Part shown: positions 34,525-43,830 of the stretch, piece after piece | Numbering within the stretch: position 1 is the first letter of the stretch | Layout: each line of letters opens with the position of its first letter | Assembly: GCF_021513255.1 (NCBI RefSeq) | Contig: NZ_CP090977.1 | Coordinates: forward strand, 248,001-312,000 | Direction: 5' to 3' | DNA: 64,000 bases | DNA from: Planococcus sp. 107-1 | Lineage (GTDB): Bacteria > Bacillota > Bacilli > Bacillales_A > Planococcaceae | Notes under the pieces: generated by a model | The model's input: the letters and a program-made list of their open reading frames with translations, nothing else | Databases searched by the model: none | What the model was told of the DNA's origin: nothing | Made by a program: the position numbers and the translations under genes

Positions 34525-35298
34525 ATGAATGTAATGGATCTTTTTAAATTAGACGGGAAAACGGCAATCGTAACTGGGGGAGGAAGAGGATTAGGCGCAC
34601 AAATCGCCGAAGGCTTTGCGGAAGCAGGCGCCAATGTAGTGGTCTGTTCACGGAAAGTCGAAGCTTGTAAAGAAATCAGCGAAAAGTTAAAAGAAAAAGG
34701 CGTGAAATCATTGGCCTTGGCATGCGATGTGACAAATCCGGAAGATGTTAAAAATGTGGTTCAAAAAACTTTGGAAGAATTCGGCTCAATTGATATTTTA
34801 GTCAATAATTCAGGTGCTACTTGGGGAGCGCCTGTACTTGAAATGCCGCTGGATGCTTGGGAGAAAGTCATGAACGTTAACGTTACCGGAACATTTTTGA
34901 TGAGCCGGGAAGTGGGCGAAACGATGATCAAACAAGGCAGCGGGAAAATTATCAACATCGCATCCGTTGCCGGGCTAGGCGGGATCGACCCGAGATTGAT
35001 GGATACAATCGGCTACAACACAAGCAAAGGGGCAGTCATCACTTTTACGAAAGATTTAGCAGCGAAATGGGGCCAGTTCAATATTAACGTCAACGCATTA
35101 GCGCCAGGATTTTTCCCGACGAAAATGTCGAAGGTTTTAATTGAACAGGGAGGCGATCGTTTGCTTGATCAGACACCGCTAAACCGTTTTGGCACAGAAG
35201 AGGACTTGAAAGGCGCAGCGTTATTCTTAGCCTCTAAAGCTTCGGATTACATTACGGGCGATGTGGTTGTTGTTGATGGAGGCATGCATGTGCTGTAA
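34525..35298 (+). CDS. SDR-family oxidoreductase (FabG / gluconate 5-dehydrogenase-like)
   Basis: The 257-residue protein has TGGGRGLG for NAD(P) binding (about residues 18-25), NNSG near 95, and the Ser-Tyr-Lys triad with YNTSK near 167-171. The C-terminal ASDYITGDVVVVDGGMHV is typical. It heads the CoA-ester catabolic cluster behind the palindrome. It may reduce or oxidise a hydroxy/keto acyl-CoA; in levulinate-type clusters an SDR has a similar place. GGGGG precedes the ATG. Confidence 0.85.
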   Translation: MNVMDLFKLDGKTAIVTGGGRGLGAQIAEGFAEAGANVVVCSRKVEACKEISEKLKEKGVKSLALACDVTNPEDVKNVVQKTLEEFGSIDILVNNSGATWGAPVLEMPLDAWEKVMNVNVTGTFLMSREVGETMIKQGSGKIINIASVAGLGGIDPRLMDTIGYNTSKGAVITFTKDLAAKWGQFNINVNALAPGFFPTKMSKVLIEQGGDRLLDQTPLNRFGTEEDLKGAALFLASKASDYITGDVVVVDGGMHVL

Positions 35299-35330
35299 GG
35301 AAAGCCGATCAGAGATTGTGAGGAAATAGC

Positions 35331-35891
35331 ATGAAAGAAAAAATCATTGAAGAAAGCATTCTGCTATTTGAAAGGAAAGGATTCAGTGAAACCTCCATTC
35401 AAGATATTGTGGAAGCCATCGGAGTAACGAAAGGAACTTTCTACTATTATTTCTCCAGCAAAGAGCAATTGCTAATGGACATCCATTTAGGATATATCGA
35501 CGATTTGCTTGAGCGCCAAGCGGCCATACATAAAACTGCTGCGAGCAATCAGCAAAAGCTCAAACAAATGGTGCAGCTCCTCATCGCCGATATTAAAGAT
35601 CACGGCCCGAGCGGCAGAGTGTTTTTTAGGGAAATGCGCCATTTGGCAGAGGACAACGCAGGAGCTGTAAAAGCGAAGCGCGAAGAGTTTCGGATCAATA
35701 TTGAAAACCTGCTCACCGAAGGGATTGAAGAAGGCGAATTCCGAAAGGACATAAAGCCTGATATGACGGCTTTTGCAGTGCTTGGTATTACGAATTGGAG
35801 CTACCAATGGTTCAATCCCGCTGGAGAAGTGTCTGCTGAAAGCCTGGCTGAAATATACAGTGATTTGATTTTAAATGGGATTGCGCAATAA
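35331..35891 (+). CDS. TetR/AcrR-family transcriptional regulator
   Basis: The 186-residue protein has an N-terminal HTH (about residues 5-48, FSETSIQDIVEAIGVTKGTF and YYYFSSKEQLL) and an all-helical ligand-binding domain. It is second in the cluster and probably represses it through the palindrome at 34488-34505, releasing on binding an acyl-CoA. The regulator-site link is inferred from position. Confidence 0.9.
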   Translation: MKEKIIEESILLFERKGFSETSIQDIVEAIGVTKGTFYYYFSSKEQLLMDIHLGYIDDLLERQAAIHKTAASNQQKLKQMVQLLIADIKDHGPSGRVFFREMRHLAEDNAGAVKAKREEFRINIENLLTEGIEEGEFRKDIKPDMTAFAVLGITNWSYQWFNPAGEVSAESLAEIYSDLILNGIAQ

Positions 35892-35909
35892 CCAAAAGGG
35901 GATGAACAA

Positions 35910-36797
35910 ATGGAAAATCTTCATATCAATAAAATATGCGTAGTCGGTGCTGGCCAAATGGGCCATCAAATTGCCATGTTATGTGCTTTGGGCGGATATC
36001 AAACGGCCCTTCAGGATTTGAAAGAAGAAGCGTTAGCGAAAGCGAAAAGCGGCTTGGACATGTTAATGGGGCAGTGGGTACGGAAAGGGAAAATTACTGA
36101 GCAGCAAAAAGCAGAAGCTTTTGGCCGGCTATCGTTTACTGCAGATTTAAAAAAAGCAGCGAGTGATGCGGATTATGTCATTGAAGCAGCAGTTGAAAAA
36201 TTGGAAGTGAAGCGCGAAATCTTCAAGCAATTAGATGAAATTGCGCCGAAACATACGATTCTTGCTTCGAATAGTTCAACAATCGTCAATTCGCTAATCG
36301 CAGAAGCAACAGATCGTCCAGAAAAAGTATGCAATATGCATTTCTTTTTTCCGCCGCTTGTTATGGATTGCGTTGAAGTGGTTATGAGTGAAAAAACTTC
36401 AGAAGAAACGGCCCAAACAGCCATGGAGGTTTGTAAAAAAATCGGACGGACGGGCGTCTTGCTGCGGAAAGAGATTTCCGGGTTTGTAGCAAACCGGATT
36501 TTGGGGGCATTGCAAAAAGAAGCGATGCATTTATATGAAGAAGGTATTGCCGACTTTAAAGAAATCGATTTAGTCATCAAAAAAGCGCTGCGGCATCCAA
36601 TCGGCCCATTCGAATTGATGGATTTGTCGGGGCTTGACGTTGCTTATTATGTCATGCAGCAGCAATATGCGGAAAGCGGCAATCCAGAAGATAAGCCTCC
36701 TGCATTTATTGAAGAGAAAGTAAAGGCTGGAGAGCTCGGCAGAAAAACTGGAAAAGGATTTTACGATTACGGGGAAAAGGGAGTCGAAGCGCCATGA
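35910..36797 (+). CDS. 3-hydroxyacyl-CoA dehydrogenase (3-hydroxybutyryl-CoA dehydrogenase type)
   Basis: The 295-residue protein has the NAD fold GAGQMG at residues 13-18 and active-site CNMHFFFPP near 138, with NSS near 117 and helical C-terminal domain (GFVANRILGALQKEA, HPIGPFELMDLSGLDV). It oxidises L-3-hydroxyacyl-CoA to 3-ketoacyl-CoA. Its stop overlaps the enoyl-CoA hydratase ATG (ATGA), so the two are translationally coupled in beta-oxidation order. Confidence 0.9.
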   Translation: MENLHINKICVVGAGQMGHQIAMLCALGGYQTALQDLKEEALAKAKSGLDMLMGQWVRKGKITEQQKAEAFGRLSFTADLKKAASDADYVIEAAVEKLEVKREIFKQLDEIAPKHTILASNSSTIVNSLIAEATDRPEKVCNMHFFFPPLVMDCVEVVMSEKTSEETAQTAMEVCKKIGRTGVLLRKEISGFVANRILGALQKEAMHLYEEGIADFKEIDLVIKKALRHPIGPFELMDLSGLDVAYYVMQQQYAESGNPEDKPPAFIEEKVKAGELGRKTGKGFYDYGEKGVEAP

Positions 36798-37571
36798 CAG
36801 CAGTTTTACAAGTAGAGAAAACAGAGGGCTATGCCATTATCACAATTGATAATCCGCCGATGAATGTCATCAGCAACCAAGTATTTAAAGAACTTGACGA
36901 AGTATTCGATGGACTTGGGGCGGATGAGGAGGTCAATGCAGTTATTTTAACCGGACAAGGCGAAAAAGTGTTTGCGGCCGGGGCGGATATTAAAGAGTTT
37001 CCGCAGCTGATCGGACAAACGGGAATTCAAGAGACTTTCCTGGAAACGCATGCGATCTTGCACCGAATCGACCAATTTGAAAAGCCGGTGATTGCGATGT
37101 TGAACGGGCTTACGTTAGGCGGCGGCTGTGAATTGGTGCTTTGCTGCGATATTCGAATTGCAGAAGAACATGTTCAGATCGGCTTGCCGGAAATCACACT
37201 TGGCCTTTTTCCAGGCGGCGGGGGGACTCAGCGTTTGCCGCGCTTGATTGGTGAAGCGAGAGCGAAAGAAATGATGTTTACTGGCGAGCCGGTGACAGCC
37301 GAAAAAGCTGAGAGAATCGGCTTGGTCAATCGCGTTGTTCCAAGTGGGGAAGGCATGGAGATAGCCAAAAAAATGGCGAAGCGGTTTGGCCGATCTTCTA
37401 TGCCAGCTTTAAGGTTCATCAAGCAAGCGGTTGATAAAGGACTGGAACTTCCACTCGAAGAAGGCACCAGTCTTGAAGCAGCCTATTTTGAGAAAGTCTT
37501 CCAAACCGAAGATGCAAAAGAAGGGGTCCGGGCATTTATCGAAAAAAGAAAGCGCATTTCAAAACAAATAG
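36794..37571 (+). CDS. Enoyl-CoA hydratase/isomerase, 3' end frameshifted as sequenced
   Basis: Crotonase fold: AAGADIKEF near residue 56, LGGGCELVLCCDIRIA near 105 for the oxyanion hole, and GLPEITLGLFPGGGGTQRLP near 133 with the catalytic Glu. It hydrates 2-enoyl-CoA. The frame stays intact to EGVRAFIEKRK, then runs past the expected end and fuses with the thioesterase reading to 37795. Removing one base near 37542-37551 gives a stop at 37569-37571 and a normal 258-residue enzyme, ending just before the thioesterase ribosome site. Confidence 0.8.
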
Positions 37572-37585
37572 GGAGATGGAGAACT

Positions 37586-37992
37586 GTGGCGCATGAATTG
37601 GCAGTGAAAGTGCGGTTTAGTGAAACAGATGCACTTGGACATATTAGCAATATCAGCTATTTTATCTATTTGGAAGAAGCCGCATCGAGTTTTTTAAAGC
37701 GTTGGGATTTGATATGGATATCGCAAAATGGAAAGTCATTATGGCCTCGGCCAAATGTGATTTTATCAGTCAAGGCTTTTTCAATCAGCAATTGAAAGTG
37801 ATTTCTGCAGTAAGTAAGATCGGCAACTCCAGTTTTTCAATCGTTCATCGGATAGAAGATGCAAATACCGGCCAATTGATCGCTAAAGGGGACGCAAGTG
37901 CCGTCCATTTCAATTTTGAAACCCAGAAAAGCGAAAGTTTGCCGGACGACATCCGCAGCCTGCTGGAGAAACATCTGGAGGAGGGAGCCTAA
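37586..37992 (+). pseudogene. Hotdog-fold acyl-CoA thioesterase (4HBT type), frameshifted as sequenced
   Basis: From GTG 37586 (site GGGAGATGGAG) the product begins MAHELAVKVRFSETDALGHI, with the Asp of the 4HBT active site, and continues in another frame as GFDMDIAKWKVIMASAKCDF. Adding one T to the run at 37690-37695 joins them as SSFFKALGFDMD and gives a 135-residue protein of normal length. It would release acids from CoA esters of this cluster. It ends in TAATG overlapping the next start. Confidence 0.75.
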
Positions 37993-39080
37993 TGGCAAAA
38001 CACGAAAACGGCGTGATCCAAGTCAGGTCCGGTGAAGAGCTGGACCGTGCAATACTCTCGGAATTTCTCCACACACATATCAATGGGTTGCCGGAAGGGG
38101 AGTTGGAAATCCAGCAATTCGGTGCTGGCCACTCCAATTTGACTTATGCACTGTCAATTGGCGATTGGGAAGCGGTGCTGCGCAGACCGCCGCTCGGTCC
38201 CTTGGCGCCGAAAGCCCATGACATGGAACGGGAATTCCGTGTTCTTTCTTCTTTGCATGAAGTATTCCCGGCAGCCCCGAAACCTTTTGTTTTTTCGGAT
38301 GACGAAACGATAGTCGGCAGCCCTTTTTTTATCATGGAGAGGCGGCATGGCCAAGTGATCGATACGGAGTTTCCAAAAGAAACGGAGCCGTCGGAAGAAC
38401 TGGGTAAAAAAATTTCAGAGCTGATGGTCGATATGCTCGTAGAATTGCACGCCGTTGACTATACAAAAACGGCACTCGCAGAACTGGCTAAACCTGATGG
38501 ATTTATGGAACGCCAAGTAACGGGCTGGACTCAGCGGTATGAACGGTCAAAAACCGATGATATTCCGGAAGTGGCGGCATTAGCAGAATGGATGCAGACA
38601 CATATGCCACAATCTCCTGCTCCCACTGTCATTCACTACGATTTCAAGCTCAACAATGCACTGTTTTCAGATGATTTCACAAAAATCACCGGCTTATTCG
38701 ACTGGGAAATGACGACAGTTGGCGACCCGCTCGCTGATTTAGGAGCGGCGATGGGCTATTGGATTGAAAAGGATGATCCCGAACTGTTGAAAAAAGGATT
38801 TGGCAAAGCTCCAGTAACGGTGCTGCCAGGCTTTTATACACGCCAAGAATTTATCCGGCGCTATGCAGAAAAAAGCGGCCGGGATGTTTCAGCGATGCAT
38901 TTCTATTTGACGTTTGCTTATTTCAAACTGGCAGTCATTTGCCAGCAGATCTATTACCGTTACCGGAACGGACAGACGAAAGATCCCCGTTTTGCCCACT
39001 TCGGAGAGTTTGTGAAGAGCCTAATGCAACATGCGCTGGCCACTGCCCAAAATAGTAAAAGGAGTGATTTCGATGGATAG
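37992..39080 (+). CDS. APH-like phosphotransferase (ACAD10/11-type acyl-CoA kinase domain)
   Basis: The 362-residue protein has the aminoglycoside-phosphotransferase/choline-kinase fold: GAGHSNLTYAL near residue 42, VLRRPPLGPLAP near 58, catalytic HYDFKLNN near 218 and metal-site FDWEMTTVGDPLAD near 240. It is encoded directly before an acyl-CoA dehydrogenase, the same pair that is fused in mammalian ACAD10/11 and adjacent in bacterial levulinate (lva) clusters, where the kinase phosphorylates 4-hydroxyacyl-CoA. Start and stop overlap both neighbours. Substrate assignment is inference. Confidence 0.8.
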   Translation: MAKHENGVIQVRSGEELDRAILSEFLHTHINGLPEGELEIQQFGAGHSNLTYALSIGDWEAVLRRPPLGPLAPKAHDMEREFRVLSSLHEVFPAAPKPFVFSDDETIVGSPFFIMERRHGQVIDTEFPKETEPSEELGKKISELMVDMLVELHAVDYTKTALAELAKPDGFMERQVTGWTQRYERSKTDDIPEVAALAEWMQTHMPQSPAPTVIHYDFKLNNALFSDDFTKITGLFDWEMTTVGDPLADLGAAMGYWIEKDDPELLKKGFGKAPVTVLPGFYTRQEFIRRYAEKSGRDVSAMHFYLTFAYFKLAVICQQIYYRYRNGQTKDPRFAHFGEFVKSLMQHALATAQNSKRSDFDG

Positions 39081-40842
39081 ACACACAATCACTTACCGAG
39101 GAGCAAGTTTTCTGTACCAGCCTTCCGAAGCGGAAACGGTTTTTACGCCAGAAGATTTTACAGAAGAGCATAAAATGATTGCCAAAACCGCGAAGCGTTT
39201 TCTAGAAAGCAAAGTTCGGCCAGTCAATGAAGAAATTGAAAGCCAGGATTTTAAATTGGTTCAATCGCTTCTTCGGCAGGCGGGTGAACTTGGATTGTTG
39301 GCTCACAGTATTCCTGAAAAATACGAAGGCCTCGGTTTGGATAAAATCAGCAAAGGGTTGGTCGGAGAAGTGCTCGGCCCAGCTGGAGGATACGGGGTTG
39401 CCCACTCCAACCATACTTGCATCGCAACGTTGCCGATCACTTATTTCGGCAGCGAAGAACAGAAGAGGAAGTATTTGCCGAAACTCGCTTCAGGTGAATA
39501 TATCGGCGCTTACTGCCTGACAGAACCGAATGCGGGATCCGATGCTTTAGCGGCTCAGACGGTCGCTAAGTTAAATGATGCAGGCAGCCATTATATATTG
39601 AATGGCACCAAAATGTTCATCACTAATGCGGCATTTTCCGATACTTTTATCGTTTATGCAAAAGTGGATGGCAAGCATTTCACCGCGTTTATCGTCGAAA
39701 AGGATTTTCCGGGGTTGTCGCTAGGTGCAGAAGAACAGAAAATGGGCATCAAAGGATCTTCGACGGGCCGTGATATTCGAAGATTGCGAAGTCCCTGTCG
39801 AGAATTTATTGGGTGAGATCGGAAAAGGGCATGTCATTGCATTGAATGTATTGAATCTGGGACGCTATAATTTGGGGTCTGCCACAATGGGCGCGGCAAA
39901 ATATGGTTTGGAACTGGCCTTGAAATATACGAAAGAACGCCGGCAATTTGGCAAGGCGATTGCAGAATTTACAGCCACTCAAGAAAAAATTGCAGATATG
40001 GCAATCCGGATTTATGCATCTGAATCGCTGCAATACCGGACGGCTGGATATTTGGAAGAGGCATTAAGCGATTTATACGATTCACCTGATACCGCATTGA
40101 CCGCGAAGCGCTTGATGGAATATGCCACTGAATGTGCAGTTTGCAAAGTCTATGGATCTGAAACGCTGGATTATGTAGCGGATGAAGCACTCCAGCTGCA
40201 CGGAGGCTATGGATTTATCAAAGAATATAAAATTGAACAGATGTACAGGGATTCCCGCATTAACCGGATATTCGAAGGGACCAATGAAGTCAACCGCCTT
40301 ATGATTCCAGGGAATTTGCTAAAAGCGTATGGTAAGGGACAGGTTGATTTAGAAGAATTGATCAAACAGGCGGTAGCAGAAATTCGAGCGCCTAAAGTGG
40401 GGTCAATCGGCATTATTTCCCGGGAAATTGAAGCGGTGCATGCGATGCGGAGAGTGTTCTTGCTATGTACAGGACTCGCTTTTAAAAATTATGGTCCAAG
40501 CATGAGCGAAGAGCAGGAAGTGCTGATGAAATTGGCGGATATCGGTTTGCATTTATACGCAGCAGAATCGGCAGTTTTGCGTACAGCAAAATCCATAGCG
40601 CGGATGGGGAAGAAAAGCATGCTTTAAAGGTGGATTTAACAAAAGCGTTGATCGACGACTCGCTTCTTGAAGTGGAGATGGCGGCACGCAAAATGATGCA
40701 AGCGACCGTTTCCGAAAAGACGGTACATGATTATGTCTTGATGGTTACTGGGGAACTTAGCCGTTTGCAGCGCTCGTGCGGCATTCAGACGAAGCGGAGC
40801 ATTGCCGGGAAGATGTTGGAAGCAGAACAGTATATCTCATAA
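39073..40842 (+). pseudogene. Acyl-CoA dehydrogenase (FadE-like, long form), two compensating frameshifts as sequenced
   Basis: Three frames form one FAD-dependent acyl-CoA dehydrogenase: MDRHTITYRG to MGIKGSST, then AVIFEDCEVPVENLLGEIGK to SIARMG, then KVDLTKALIDDSLLEVE to EAEQYIS. One G too many at 39765-39767 and one too few at 40606-40609 explain the breaks. The total of 1770 bases stays divisible by three and gives a 589-residue enzyme, the length of Bacillus FadE. AYCLTEPNAGSDALAAQ is the flavin/substrate loop and QLHGGYGFIKEYKIEQMYRD is typical. It follows the APH-like kinase with an 8-base overlap. Confidence 0.85.
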
Positions 40843-40854
40843 GGGGGAAATTTT

Positions 40855-41829
40855 TTGAAACAGATCAAGTTTGAGCAGTACGGCGGGCCGGAAGTTCTTG
40901 AATGGGTGGAAACAGAAAAACCGGAGCCGGCAGCAAATGAAGTCTTAATAGAGGTCAAAGCCATTGGCGTCAATTATGCAGATACAGCACGGCGTGAAGG
41001 GAAATACGTTGTACCGACCAAGCTGCCTTATGTGCCCGGTTCAGAAGTGGCAGGGGTGATTGCTGCTGTTGGTGCGGAAGTCAAACATTTCAAAGAAGGA
41101 ATGCGCGTCGTCGCTTTGATTGAATCACATGGCTATTCGGAATACGTCGCTGTCGATGAACGGATTTTAACGCCTGTTCCGGACGATGTCGATTTTGAAC
41201 AGGCAGTGTCATTGCCTTTGCAAGGCTTGAGCGCTTACCATGTGTTAAAAACGATGGGCCGTTTGGAAGCAGGAGAAACCGTTTTGATCCATGCGGCGGC
41301 AGGGGGAGTGGGAGCGATTGCTGTCCAACTGGCTAAAATTTTCGGAGCAGGGAAAATCATTGCGACAGCCAGTACAGAGGAAAAATTGGCACATGCAGAA
41401 AAAATGGGAGCTACTGATCTGGTGAATTATTCTGAGGAAGGCTGGGTTGACAAAATCAAGGAAATCACCGGTGGAAAAGGCGTAGACGTCGCTTTGGAAA
41501 TGGTCGGCGGCGAAGTGTTCAACCAAACCGTAAAATGCCTTGCACCTTTTGGGCGGCTGGTTATTTTCGGTGCGGCAAGCGGTGAACAAGCAAGTTTCCA
41601 TCCGGGGCAATTAATGAAAAGAAACCAATCTGTCATCGGCTTTTTCCTGCCGCAAATTATGCGGAAACCTGAACTTTATCAACAGAGTTTCAAGGAATTG
41701 CTGGAATACATGAAGAACGGCCAGTTGGAGCTGACAATCGGCGGAACCTATCCGTTAGAAGAAGCGGCAGAAGTGCATAAATTGCTGCAAGGAAGACAGA
41801 CGATCGGCAAATTGGTATTGAAGCCTTAG
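40855..41829 (+). CDS. NADPH:quinone reductase-like MDR protein
   Basis: The 324-residue medium-chain reductase lacks the structural zinc cysteines and has AAAGGVGAIAVQLAKIFGAG near residue 143 for NADPH binding and GVNYADTARREGKY near 38, like quinone oxidoreductases. It may reduce an enone or quinone generated in the pathway. TTG start with AAGGGGGAAA upstream; 12 bases after the acyl-CoA dehydrogenase gene. Confidence 0.85.
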   Translation: MKQIKFEQYGGPEVLEWVETEKPEPAANEVLIEVKAIGVNYADTARREGKYVVPTKLPYVPGSEVAGVIAAVGAEVKHFKEGMRVVALIESHGYSEYVAVDERILTPVPDDVDFEQAVSLPLQGLSAYHVLKTMGRLEAGETVLIHAAAGGVGAIAVQLAKIFGAGKIIATASTEEKLAHAEKMGATDLVNYSEEGWVDKIKEITGGKGVDVALEMVGGEVFNQTVKCLAPFGRLVIFGAASGEQASFHPGQLMKRNQSVIGFFLPQIMRKPELYQQSFKELLEYMKNGQLELTIGGTYPLEEAAEVHKLLQGRQTIGKLVLKP

Positions 41830-41847
41830 CGGCAGAGGAGAGATTGG

Positions 41848-42790
41848 ATGCTTGAGAAATTAGGGGTCGAATCCATTCGACTGGATCTTCCTTTCAGGTT
41901 GAATCATGTAAATTGTTTTATGGCAGAGTCGGAAAATGGTTGGACTATCATCGATGCCGGATTAAATAATAGCGAAACGAGAGAGTTTTGGGATGAGCAA
42001 ATCGGCAATAGACGAATAGAGACCATTTTCATTACGCATTATCATCCGGACCATTTCGGCTATGCGGGCGGATTGCAGGAAAAAACCGGCGCGCAGCTGC
42101 GGATGTCGAAAATTGATGCGGAATTAGGAAGCGTTTCCTGGAAACCTGAATTTATGGAAACGATGCCGAACCAGTATAGCGCTTCTGGAGTGCCAGTGGA
42201 AATGGCGAAGAAGATGGTGCAGAATACAGTGAATTTCCAGCAGCTGGTCAATCCTTTGCCAAAAATCGATCATTATTTGGTGGAGGGGGAACGGATTCAG
42301 ATTGGACGATACGAATACGAAGTAATCCATACACCGGGACATTCGGATGGCATGGTCTGTTTTTATAATAAAGAAAAAAATGTGTTGTTTTCTGCAGACC
42401 ATATCTTGCCGAAAATCACACCGAATATCTCCTATTGGTTCCACGGCCAGGAAAATCCCTTGGCTTTGTATTTAGCGTCTTTAGAAAAAATAAAGCAATT
42501 GAATGCAGATTTTGTCATTCCTTCTCATGGAAAACCGTTTTACGGGGCAAATGAACGGATAGTAGAATTGATAAAGCATCATGAAGCACGATTGGATGAA
42601 ACAAAAGAAGTGCTCGAAGCGCCTTCTACGGTCTTCCAAATATGCGAACGCCTCTTTAAACGTTCGCTGACTGTCCACGAAATGCGTTTTGCAGTAGGGG
42701 GAAACGCTGGCGCATCTGGAATTTCTGCGGCATAGCGGGGAATGTGTTCGAAATCGAGATCAGAATGCTTGGATTTATGAAAGAAACTAG
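41848..42790 (+). pseudogene. MBL-fold hydrolase, 3' frameshift as sequenced
   Basis: The metal motif is H64-Y-H66-P-D68-H69, with HTPGHSDGM near residue 165 and ADHILPKITP near 190, as in glyoxalase II-like and lactonase-like MBL proteins. The sequenced frame ends early at 42733-42735. With four instead of five G residues at 42697-42701 it continues as VGETLAHLEFLRHSGE to a stop at 42788-42790, giving 313 residues. In this cluster it could hydrolyse a lactone or thioester. It is 18 bases after the MDR gene. Confidence 0.8.
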
Positions 42791-42808
42791 TAATTGAGGT
42801 GTAGGGAT

Positions 42809-43735
42809 ATGAAAATATTAGTAGTTGGAGCCGGCGCAATTGGCGGTTATTTTGGCGGCCGTTTACTTGAAAAAGGGGAAGACGTGACTATTCTTGTCCG
42901 GGAGAGAAGAAAGCGGCAGCTTGAAGAAACCGGACTGAATATCGAGAGTATCAATGGCGATGTGCGTTTGATGCCGAAATTGATCACAAAGGAAGAACAT
43001 ACAGAGGAATTTGATATCGTCCTTGTTTCCACAAAATCCTATCAGCTGCAAGCGGCAATTGATGATCTCAGACCATTTGTTAAAGAAGGTACAATGGTGC
43101 TTCCTTTATTGAACGGCATTGCCCATATTGATGCTCTTGTAGAAGCGTTTGGAGAAGAAGCCGTTCTTGGAGGACTCTGCTTTATCGAGAGTACACTTGA
43201 TGAAAAAGGCACCATCGTACAAGCAAGCTCGATGAACCAGTTGGTTTACGGAGAACGGAATGGAAAAAAATCCGAACGCATCAATCGCTTGAAAGAAGTA
43301 TTTGAGGGGACGAAAGCCGATTTCGTGTTAAGCTGCAATATCAATCAAGAGATGTGGCATAAATATTTCTTCATTACAGCGATGTCCGGCATCACTTCAA
43401 TGATGGAGTCTCCAATTGGCCCCATCCGCGAACTGGAAACCGGGCAGCGGACCATCGCCGCATTCATGGAGGAGCTTGCGGCTATCATGAAGCGAATTGG
43501 TGCACCCATTAAAGACAATATCGTTGAAGAACAACTGGCAAAACTAAACATGATGGCGCATGGCATGAAGACATCCATGCAACGGGATATGGAAAAGGCG
43601 CAGCCGATCGAAGCGGACCATCTACAAGGCTATCTGTGGAAAAAAGGAAAAGAAGCAAAAGTGGAAACGCCAATCCTGGAAACGATTTATACAAAACTGC
43701 TCCTTTATCAAAAGAAGTTAGAAAAAATAGAATAA
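42809..43735 (+). CDS. 2-dehydropantoate 2-reductase-like protein (ApbA/PanE family)
   Basis: The 308-residue protein has GAGAIGGYFGGRL at about residues 7-19 for NADP binding, VSTKSYQLQAAI near 73 and the family's conserved Lys (K in STKS). The C-terminal domain keeps HKYFFITAMSGITSM. It could make pantoate for CoA, but its position at the end of a CoA-ester catabolic cluster suggests reduction of another 2-keto acid. ATG 42809 overlaps a GAGGTG site; the gene lies 18 bases after the MBL gene. Confidence 0.8.
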   Translation: MKILVVGAGAIGGYFGGRLLEKGEDVTILVRERRKRQLEETGLNIESINGDVRLMPKLITKEEHTEEFDIVLVSTKSYQLQAAIDDLRPFVKEGTMVLPLLNGIAHIDALVEAFGEEAVLGGLCFIESTLDEKGTIVQASSMNQLVYGERNGKKSERINRLKEVFEGTKADFVLSCNINQEMWHKYFFITAMSGITSMMESPIGPIRELETGQRTIAAFMEELAAIMKRIGAPIKDNIVEEQLAKLNMMAHGMKTSMQRDMEKAQPIEADHLQGYLWKKGKEAKVETPILETIYTKLLLYQKKLEKIE

Positions 43736-43830
43736 TCTGTTTTAGGCGTTTACAACCCGATATTACTTCTTTATGCTTAAATTACAAGAGTTTTCTTTTC
43801 TTGTAAAAAATAGAGAAGGGGTTGAAGTAT

